Source: Anabaena subtropica FACHB-260 (lineage in GTDB: Bacteria; Cyanobacteriota; Cyanobacteriia; Cyanobacteriales; Nostocaceae). Taken from it: a DNA stretch of 64,000 nt. Below the pieces are notes generated by a model. That model did not search any database. It was not told where the DNA came from and saw only the letters and a program-made list of their open reading frames with translations. Shown in pieces: positions 17,490 to 26,100 of the stretch. The translations under genes were made by a program, and so were the position numbers. The stretch's first letter is position 1. Each line of letters opens with the position of its first letter. The stretch lies in the NCBI RefSeq assembly GCF_014697105.1, contig NZ_JACJRF010000001.1, positions 124,001 through 188,000 on the forward strand, in the 5' to 3' direction.

Positions 17490-18320
17490 TCAACCAGCTT
17501 TCAAGTTAACGCTGGTTAGTTGTTCGAGGAGTGCAATCACTTCAGTACGGCTGAGTTTTTCTTTACCGTTAGCGATCGCGTTAATAGTTCCATGTGCTAA
17601 TGTCAAGGGAATTTGACAAAAATTCAGCGCAGGGCCTTCTGGTAAAGCGTTGGTATAAGCATCTGCTAAAGCAAGATTACGCAGAGCATACTCTTGCATA
17701 TTGGTTGCATCCCAACCATCAGGAAAGAAGCTGACTCCCCGCCCCAAATCTTCAATGTGGTTACGCAGGATGTTGACTGCTTGCAAACCTCTACCAAACC
17801 CAATTGCCAAAGTCCGGTTGGTTTGTGTGCCGTCATACCAAGTCCATAAATCCGAGAGTAGCAACCCAACTGCACCAGCAACTCCAAAGGTATAGCGGTC
17901 TAAATCAGATTCTGTATGAATTTTCCAGTTGTTTTCTGCCCAGTAAGCCATCCTATCAGACATGGCAGCCGTAGCATCCCAAATTCGCGGTGCAATTGTT
18001 TCTGGTGCTAATAATGACCATTCTCGAATCCTTAGGGTAACTTCTTCTAGGGTATTTTCGTAACCACTAAATCCATCTGCAAAAGCATCCACAGGAAAAC
18101 CATCAACCCCAGCTTGTAGTGTCAAGCTAATCGCTCGCAACAATTTGGCTTTTGTGGGGTTGTCCAGCGTAGGGTGGTCTTCAATTTCATCTATAGCACG
18201 CATACACAAGTATGCGGATGCGACTGCCTCTTGTAATCCTGGCGGTAAAATATTAATTGGAATATAAAAAGTTCGACTAGTCTCTTTGAGGATTTGCAAG
18301 GCATCGCTACGTAAATCCAT
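17490..18320 (-). CDS. Squalene/phytoene synthase family protein with altered second Asp motif
   Basis: 276 residues from the ATG at 18320, which has AGAGGAG eight bases upstream; a start at 18353 is in frame but has no such site. The first motif, LCMRAIDEIEDHP (Asp44, Asp48), and the second region, NILRNHIEDLGRGVSFFP, mark the trans-isoprenyl diphosphate synthase fold (head-to-head condensation). The second motif normally begins with Asp (DxxED). Here it is Asn187, with Glu190 and Asp191 kept. Activity may be changed or lost. The RAIDEIEDHP form is closer to squalene synthases than to CrtB. It is not the usual crtB locus; no carotenoid gene is adjacent. Confidence 0.8.
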   Translation of the reverse strand: MDLRSDALQILKETSRTFYIPINILPPGLQEAVASAYLCMRAIDEIEDHPTLDNPTKAKLLRAISLTLQAGVDGFPVDAFADGFSGYENTLEEVTLRIREWSLLAPETIAPRIWDATAAMSDRMAYWAENNWKIHTESDLDRYTFGVAGAVGLLLSDLWTWYDGTQTNRTLAIGFGRGLQAVNILRNHIEDLGRGVSFFPDGWDATNMQEYALRNLALADAYTNALPEGPALNFCQIPLTLAHGTINAIANGKEKLSRTEVIALLEQLTSVNLKAG

Positions 18321-19780
18321 GTTTTCACTCCTCTGTTGATTTTTACACCACATCCCGCTACCAGTTTTTTTGGATAATACCGGATATTGTTTCGACTAAA
18401 CCTGAAAAACTAAAGATTCGCTAGTATTGCTCCTAAATACTAATGTTTTTTTGTATCAAAATTAACAAAATTCTCAATTTATGAAAATTGCGTCTAGTTT
18501 ACGTGATTGGTACTGGACGTATTTACATTGATGTTTAATATTGCATTGTAAAATATTGGTGTAAATATAAACAAATATCTTAATATGTCATTCTGTAATA
18601 TACCAAAATGATCCTGTAATTCAAAGTAAATTCCGAAGTATCTAATTTTAAAAGTCTTGATGACAGCGATCAATCAACTGAAAAGTTTATTTTGCATATA
18701 AGCAATTTCTAAATAAGAAACATAGTAAATTTTAGCAATTACCGAGGCTAATTATAAATTCAAGTTAAGTAAATTTAATTACAATTTATACTACATTTTC
18801 TCAATAATAATACTTAATATTAAGTGTTACTATTTTACTATTGCAACGGTTAATATCTATTTCCCGCAGATGTGGCTAATACAACACGGCGTAAATGAGC
18901 CACCCATTGAAAATGTCTGAAACCCTGGCAAAAACGTAATGAGGAATGACGTTAGCTTTAGCCTTCCCTACTTTCCCTGCGGAACGCTGCGCGCAGCTAG
19001 CTTGCTTCCCCCCAGGGGTAGCTATGGTGTACACACAAGTCGTGAAATTCCACCTGACACTTGGTTTTGTCCTCTAGCGTTAGGTTGTGCGATGGCGTAC
19101 CCGCCCGCCAGAGGCGATGGGCTACGCCCCACCGTAGGCGATCGCTCTGGAAGCCTGTCATTGCGTTCGCGTAGCGTCTCGCAGAGAGGAGGAACGACGA
19201 ACGCAAGAGCGTGTCGTAGACAAGCAATCGCTTTAACCACGGGATTATGTGATTACTTCGCTCCGTTATCACTGCGCTCGTAATGACAATTTAAGGGATC
19301 TATAACGCCTGAAATCCTTTCAGATAGTACTTGTGTATAAACCGTAGCTGCATGGGAGAGAGGTTTGGAAAGGGGTTTTCCATATCCCGTGAAAAGTCAG
19401 ATAAATTTCAGTGAATCTGACCAAATTAAGCAAAAACACTGAGGTTAAGCACGATTGTAAAGCATAGATTATTGAAAGTAATAATACTTGCAAGCTAATA
19501 CAAGAATGTAACTTAGTTATTTACATATACTGAGTCAAAACTCATATATGGACTTTTTAGTTTTTCCTTAATTACTGTAATTTATACATTTTTTAAATAC
19601 ATAACAGAGTCTCCCCTGACTAACACAGTTATCTTTAACAAGGTTAGACTAGGGTGATTTTATTGCGTATTTATACATAATTAAGGTTAACTAAATAGTA
19701 TCTAAAGTTATAAAAATATCGAGATTGATAACTGTATTAGCTGAATTTTTCCCATTACCAAGCACCTAACCACAAAAATT
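18321..19780. other. 1.46-kb gene-free region with dispersed repeats
   Basis: 18321-18900 is AT-rich with no convincing gene. 18980-19290 is a cluster of GC-rich dispersed repeats: GAACGCTGCGCGCAGCTAGC (from 18982), GCGATGGGCTACGCC (19113-19127), GCGTTCGCGTAGCGTCTCGC (from 19163) and a tail ACTTCGCTCCGTTATCACTG. An apparent 114-codon frame over it is a by-product of the repeats. 19300-19780 is AT-rich and must hold the promoter of the DUF4347 gene. I see no RNA gene. Confidence 0.7.
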
Positions 19781-22700
19781 ATGAACCTAACATTAGATAC
19801 TCAAACTAACTCAACTCCAGCATCACTCGCCTCAAGCATTGTCTTTATTGATACAGCAGTTACAGACTACGAAAGTTTAATTGCTGGTGTCAAACCAGGT
19901 AATCAAGTCTTCATCCTTGACCCCAACACCGATGGGGTAGAACAAATCACCAGAGCTTTGCAAGGTTGGGAATATAACTCAGTTCACATTGTTTCCCACG
20001 GTAGCCAAGCCAGCTTGCAACTAGGGTCAACTTGGCTGAATGCAGCTAACTTGGATACTTACACCACTCAATTACAGCAGTGGAGAGAAAGTTTATCCAC
20101 AAATGCCGAAATTTTGCTTTACGGTTGCCATGTGGCATCTGGGGAACAGGGGATGGAGTTTGTCAGACAACTGCACCTGCTTACAGGAGCTAATATTGCG
20201 GCTTCTACAGAGAAAGTAGGCAGTAGCCAACAGGGGGGAAGTTGGGAGTTAGACATCAATGTTGGGCATATATCTACAAAATTAGCCATCACAACCGCAG
20301 TCCAAATAGCTTATCCATCAGTATTAGTTTCTTTTGACTCTGCCACTAACTTTACCGTTGGTTCTACTCCTCGTTCAGTAACAGTGGGAGACTTCAATGA
20401 TGATGACAGGTTAGACTTGGCTGTTACTAACCAAAGTAGCAGTAATGTCAGTGTACTACTAGGACAAGGTAATGGCAACTTTGGTGCCGCCACTAACTTT
20501 ACCGTTGGTACTAATCCTTTTTCAGTAACAGTGGGAGACTTCAATAATGATGGGTTCCAGGACTTAGCTGTTGCTAACCAAGGTAGCAGTAATGTCAGTG
20601 TACTACTAGGACAAGGTAATGGCAGCTTTGACCCTGCCACTAACTTTACCGTTGGTTCTACTCCTCGTTCAGTAACAGTGGGAGACTTCAATAATGATGG
20701 GTTCCAGGACTTAGCTGTTGCTAACTTTGGCAGTAACAACGTCAGTGTACTACTAGGACAAGGTAACGGCAGCTTTGGTGCCGCCACTAACTTTACCGTT
20801 GCTTCTAATCCTTATTCAGTAACATTGGGAGACTTCAATGATGATGGGATGCAGGACTTAGCTGTTGCTAACTTTCTTAGTAACAACGTCAGTGTACTAC
20901 TAGGACAAGGTAACGGCAGCTTTGGTGCCGCCACTAACTTTACCGTTGCTTCTAATCCTTATTCAGTAACAGTGGGAGACTTCAATGGTGATGGGATGCA
21001 GGACTTAGCTGTTGCTAACCTAGGTAACAATGTCAGTGTACTACTAGGACAAGGTAATGGCAACTTTGGTACCGCTACTAACTTTACAGTTGGTTCTGTT
21101 CCTGTATCAGTAACAGTGAGAGACTTCAATGGTGATGACAGGTTAGACTTGGCTGTTGCTAACTTTAGCAGTAACAACGTCAGTGTACTACTAGGACAAG
21201 GTAATGGCAGCTTTGACCCTGCCACTAACTTTACCGTTGGTGTTGGTCCAACATTAGTAACAGTGGGAGACTTCAATGGTGATGACAGGTTAGACTTGGC
21301 TGTTGCTAACCAAAGTAGCAATAATGTCAGCATACTGCTGAATACTACTAATTTTCCTTTTCCCCCCACAGTAGCCAACCCCATAACCAACCAAACAGTA
21401 ACCACAGGCACAGCATTTAACTTCCAAATTCCCAGCAACACTTTTACCGATGCAGACCCAGGCGACACCCTCACCTACACCGCCACCCTCAGCAACGGCG
21501 ACCCCCTACCCAGTTGGTTGTCATTTAATGCAGACACAGGCACATTCACCGGCACACCCACCAAGAACAACATAGCCAACCTCAGCATCAAAATCACCGC
21601 CACAGACACCACAGACCTGAGCGTTGAGACTACATTTAATCTCTCAGTGGGTCTACCAGACAATATCATCAACGGCACATTAGGCAACAACACACTCATT
21701 GCCACTGCTGCTAGAGATGTATTTAATGGTGCAGGTGGCAGTGATAACATCATCACCAGCTTCGCCAACCTCCAACAAAACGACTCATTCAACGGTGGAG
21801 ATGGCACAGACACCATCATCATTCATGGAGGCACAAACACCGACACCATCACCTTTGATTTAACCAACGTCAGCAACCAACTAGCCAGCATCTCCGGCAC
21901 AACCATCACCAATGTTGAAACCTTCGACCTGAGAAACTTTGCCGGTACTACTACATTTACAGGTGGTAGTGGCAACGATAGAGTCTATGGTGGTGCAGGT
22001 AATGATACCCTCACAGGTGGCGCTGGTGATGACTATCTTGATGGTGGAGATGGTAATGATATCCTCAACGGTGGAGATGGTAATGATGTCCTCATTGGTG
22101 GTGGTGGCACAAATACCATGACTGGTGGCGCTGGTAATGACCGCTACTACATAGATAATGCCAATGATGTAATCATTGAAGCTCTCAATGGTGGTACGGA
22201 TGAAGTGTTTAGCACAGTCAGCTACACCTTAGCTGAGAACGTGGAAAACCTCACCCTCAGAGGTACTGCTGTGGAAGGTAGAGGTAATGCTAGTAACAAC
22301 AATATCCGTGGTAATGATGAGGACAATATTCTCTATGGGCTAGATGGTAATGACACCCTCAACGGTGGTGGGGGTGATGATTGGCTGTTTGGTGGCAATG
22401 GTAATGACACCCTTAATGGTGGCATTGGTGATGATATCTTAATTGGTGGCGCGGGTAATGATAGGTTATTCGGTGGTGCTGGTACTGATATCTTCGTTTT
22501 TGGTTTTACCGGTAATCCCTTCAACAGCAGTGATTTTGGCATAGATACCATCTCTGATTTTGCCGTTGGCGTAGATGCCATTGCTTTGGATATATTGAGT
22601 TTTACTGCTCTTGGTAGTATGAGTGGTGATGGTTTTAGTGTGGCGAGTGATTTTGCTGTGGTGAATACTGACGCAATGGTTGCTATGAGTGATGCTTTGA

Positions 22701-22855
22701 TTGTTTACAGCAGTGGTAGCGGTCGCTTGTTCTATAACCAAAATGGTAGTGCTGCGGGTTTGGGTTCTGGCGCTCATTTTGCTACCGTCTCTGGTGCGCC
22801 TGCTCTGACTGCTGGTGATTTTGAGATTTTTGATTCTCAAATGATGCCAGCGTAA
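19781..22855 (+). CDS. DUF4347 - FG-GAP propeller - cadherin-like - RTX protein
   Basis: 1024 residues. DUF4347 domain at ~18-170, with VHIVSHGS (His73) and ILLYGCHVASG (Cys116). Seven FG-GAP/VCBS units of 49 residues (one of 48) at ~188-524 carry DFNxDG calcium-type loops. A dystroglycan-type cadherin-like domain follows at ~527-625, then RTX nonapeptides (GGxGNDxLxGG) at ~725-910 and a C-terminal block with FGIDTISDFAVGVD typical of type I secretion substrates. There is no N-terminal signal peptide, so export by a TolC/ABC system encoded elsewhere is expected. Probably a surface or extracellular adhesin-like protein. Paralogue of the next gene. Confidence 0.87.
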   Translation: MNLTLDTQTNSTPASLASSIVFIDTAVTDYESLIAGVKPGNQVFILDPNTDGVEQITRALQGWEYNSVHIVSHGSQASLQLGSTWLNAANLDTYTTQLQQWRESLSTNAEILLYGCHVASGEQGMEFVRQLHLLTGANIAASTEKVGSSQQGGSWELDINVGHISTKLAITTAVQIAYPSVLVSFDSATNFTVGSTPRSVTVGDFNDDDRLDLAVTNQSSSNVSVLLGQGNGNFGAATNFTVGTNPFSVTVGDFNNDGFQDLAVANQGSSNVSVLLGQGNGSFDPATNFTVGSTPRSVTVGDFNNDGFQDLAVANFGSNNVSVLLGQGNGSFGAATNFTVASNPYSVTLGDFNDDGMQDLAVANFLSNNVSVLLGQGNGSFGAATNFTVASNPYSVTVGDFNGDGMQDLAVANLGNNVSVLLGQGNGNFGTATNFTVGSVPVSVTVRDFNGDDRLDLAVANFSSNNVSVLLGQGNGSFDPATNFTVGVGPTLVTVGDFNGDDRLDLAVANQSSNNVSILLNTTNFPFPPTVANPITNQTVTTGTAFNFQIPSNTFTDADPGDTLTYTATLSNGDPLPSWLSFNADTGTFTGTPTKNNIANLSIKITATDTTDLSVETTFNLSVGLPDNIINGTLGNNTLIATAARDVFNGAGGSDNIITSFANLQQNDSFNGGDGTDTIIIHGGTNTDTITFDLTNVSNQLASISGTTITNVETFDLRNFAGTTTFTGGSGNDRVYGGAGNDTLTGGAGDDYLDGGDGNDILNGGDGNDVLIGGGGTNTMTGGAGNDRYYIDNANDVIIEALNGGTDEVFSTVSYTLAENVENLTLRGTAVEGRGNASNNNIRGNDEDNILYGLDGNDTLNGGGGDDWLFGGNGNDTLNGGIGDDILIGGAGNDRLFGGAGTDIFVFGFTGNPFNSSDFGIDTISDFAVGVDAIALDILSFTALGSMSGDGFSVASDFAVVNTDAMVAMSDALIVYSSGSGRLFYNQNGSAAGLGSGAHFATVSGAPALTAGDFEIFDSQMMPA
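20342..21349 (+). repeat. Seven tandem 147-bp coding repeats
   Basis: Units start at 20342, 20489, 20636, 20783, 20930, 21074 and 21221. Six steps are 147 bp or, once, 144 bp. Units 3-5 share long identical DNA stretches, so they duplicated or converted recently. Each encodes one FG-GAP blade. Open frames on the opposite strand here are artefacts of the repeats. Confidence 0.92.
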
Positions 22856-22875
22856 CAGAAGTATTTTTAGCGTTT

Positions 22876-22903
22876 AAGGAGGGTAGTCAACCCTCCTTTT
22901 TTT
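22876..22903 (+). terminator. Rho-independent terminator of the first DUF4347-RTX gene
   Basis: Stem AAGGAGGGT (22876-22884), five-base loop, ACCCTCCTT (22890-22898), then seven T. It lies 21 bases after the stop codon. The rest of the 300-bp gap to the next gene is AT-rich and presumably contains its promoter. Confidence 0.88.
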
Positions 22904-23155
22904 GTATCTTATAAATTTACGTAATAATATTGAGAATGACAATAATTAAGTAATTTTTTATATTAAAAACATATAATTTCTACTTAATTGCGAATTGCGA
23001 ATTGGTATTACTTCGTTGTCAGTAAATCTAGCAATTGCAGTAATAATGCTGAGGTTCGCAGTAATTTTAAGGCATAAATTAGATACCGAAATCTCACTAT
23101 ATTGACTAACTCTTCTCTTTGCTCATAAATTTACAATTCATAAAGGTATTTTTTA

Positions 23156-26100
23156 ATGAGTGTCATTTTATTTGTTGATCCTACAGTTCCCGATTATCAA
23201 AGTCTTATTCAAGGGCTAAGTGCTGATACTCAACTAGTAATACTTGATCCACAGAAGGATGGTGTATTACAAATCACTGAGGCTTTAAAATCAGGTATTT
23301 TTGATACTGTACACATTGTTTCTCACGGTACAGAAGGTAATTTACAACTAGGAACAACTCAGTTAAATTCAGCGACTCTGCCGAGTTATAGTAATCTGCT
23401 TGGGCAATGGTCAAATCACCTGATACCAGGTGCAGATATACTTCTGTATGGTTGTAAGGTCGCCCAAGGGGATGCAGGTAAAAACTTTGTCCAGCAGCTA
23501 CATCAAGTCACAGATGCAGATATAGCCGCTTCTGATGATGCAACTGGTAGCGTTGTTTTAGGTGGAGATTGGAATTTAGAATACTCCACTGGGACAATTA
23601 CCGCACCCCTAGCGTTTCAGATTGGGGTAATGGAAGCTTATAACTCAGTCTTAGCACCTTTTACAGATGGGAATTTAGTTATCTATCGAGTCGGAACAGG
23701 TTCAGCTACTTTATCTAATGCAGGAACAGCAGTTTTTCTAGATGAATACACTCCAAGTGGTACTTTAGTTCAATCTATTCCACTTCCGACCGCCATCGAT
23801 GGCTCAAACAGGCGATTAGTTGCTAGTGGCACAGCAACATCGGAAGGATATCTCACCCTCTCAAATGATGGTCAATACCTGCTTTTAACAGGATATGATG
23901 CTGATACTGGCACTGCTTCCATTCCTGGTACTTCATCCACTTCAGTTAATCGTGTCGTGGGTCGTGTGGATGCCAGTGGTAATATCAACACTACAACCGC
24001 TTTAAGCAATTTTTCTTCTGCTAACAATATAAGAAGCGTTGCTAGTACAAATGGAACTGATATCTGGGTAACCGGTACATCAACAGGAGTTGCTTACACA
24101 ACTTTAGGTAGCACTACAGCAACTCAATTAAGTACAACAGTTACGAATATCCGCAACGTCAATATCTTTGACAACCAACTTTACATTTCAACTAGCTCTG
24201 GTTCAGCAGTTCGCGTTGGCAGTGTTGGCAGTGGAACTCCCACAACTTCTGGACAGAATATTACCAATTTACTTGGTTTTTCAACCACAAGTAGTCCCTA
24301 TGGCTTCTTTTTCGCTGACCTTTCCCCCAGTGTAGCTGGACTAGATACCCTGTATGTTGCTGATGATCGTACAACAAGTTCAGGAGGAGGATTGCAAAAA
24401 TGGATTTTTGATGGAACAACATGGTCTTTAGCTTATACCTTAATTTCAGGACTGACAACTGGTTTGCGAGGTCTTACGGGTTCTGTTGTAGGCACAACTC
24501 CTGTTTTATATGCGACAACAGCAGAAAGCACTGCACCTAAGTTTGTAACTCTAACAGATACGGGATCTAATTCTGCATTTACTACTCTTGCTACAGCCGC
24601 ACCAAATACAGCTTTCCGGGGTGTGGCATTTGCACCCACATCTCCACCTTCTGCTTTTCCTGATTTAACCATCAGTTTATCCGATTCCCCAGATCCAGTA
24701 ACAGTTGGCAATAACCTCACTTACACCCTCAACGTCAGCAATAGCGGTACAGGTAACGCTTCAGGCGTTGTAGTAGATTTTACTTTACCAACAGGACTAT
24801 CAGTAGTTGGAGTACCAGGAGTTTCTAACGGTTTTGCCTACACAGGAACTACCAATGGAGTAGCTAGATTTACTGGTGGTAGCGTTAACGCTGGTAGTAA
24901 TGGCATCCTAACCGTGCAAGTGAATCCGACTAGAGCAGGAAATTTAACTAGCGGTATAGCAGTAGTTGATCCTGATAATACAATTACTGAAATTAATGAG
25001 AGTAATAACACGGCTGCGGCGATTAATACAACGGTCAACAACAACGCTCCAGTACTCAATAACACAGGCAATCCCACATTAACAGCAATTACCGAAGATG
25101 TTCTAGTTGCCAATAATCCAGGCACTCTCGTATCTGACATCATCGGTAACACCATCACTGATGTAAATGCTAATGCTTTAAAAGGCATCGCTGTTACCTT
25201 TGTTGATAACAGTAGAGGTACTTGGCAATATACCCTAAATAATGGAGCTAACTGGAGTTCATTCAATACACCAGGTCTAAATGAAGCACGGTTATTACCT
25301 GCTGATGCTAGTACTAGGATTCGTTTTCTTCCCAACCCTAACTTCAGTGGCACTGCGGATATTAACTTTTACGCTTGGGATCAAACATCAGGAACAGCAG
25401 GTAGTACGGCAAATATCTTACCAACAAATCCCTTTGGTGGAAGTGGCACAGGTGGAAGCACTGCCTTCAGTACAGCTTACGAAGGCGCATCAATCACTGT
25501 TACTCCGGTTAACGACACAGCACCAACCCTCAGCAATGGAAATGTAACACTGCCTAGCATCGATGAGGATACCCCTATTGTTAGTAATAGAGGTAGCCTA
25601 CTTGCTGATTTAGTCAGAGGCTTAATTAGCGACAGTGACCCAGACCCCCAAGGAATTGCAGTCATAGGCGCAGATAACAGTAACGGTTCTTGGCAATATT
25701 CTCTTGATGGCGGTACAAATTGGCTCGACTTTGGCACAGTATCTAATAACTCAGCCACATTACTAACCACTGGCGTTGTACTTTATGATGGCTCATTAGC
25801 TGGTTTACCCACTTCCCAAGGCTGGCTTAAGTTTGGTGCTTCAGCTGCTATTCCTCCTGCGATTGGAATTGGTGGTACTGAATCAGCAATTACTGGTGGA
25901 ACTCAGTTAAACAGTGTTACTTCAGCACCTAATCAGTTGATTGGCTCATCTGGCTACAGCAATCACAATTCCTACACTCCAGTTTTATATAATCAATCCT
26001 TCCCTGTACTTGATCCGGTTAAGGGCTTTACTCTCAGCTTTGATGTCAAAATTAATAGTGAAAATAATAGTGACACGAATCGAGCCGGATTTAGCGTCAT

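Noticed and set aside
18939-19283. 114-codon open frame on the plus strand
   Set aside because: It spans the GC-rich dispersed repeats. The residues are repeat-derived (Ser/Arg-rich, low complexity) and several other frames are open in the same place.
20311-21474. Open frames on the minus strand across the FG-GAP units
   Set aside because: They are periodic by-products of the 147-bp coding repeats, and the plus-strand protein is well explained.
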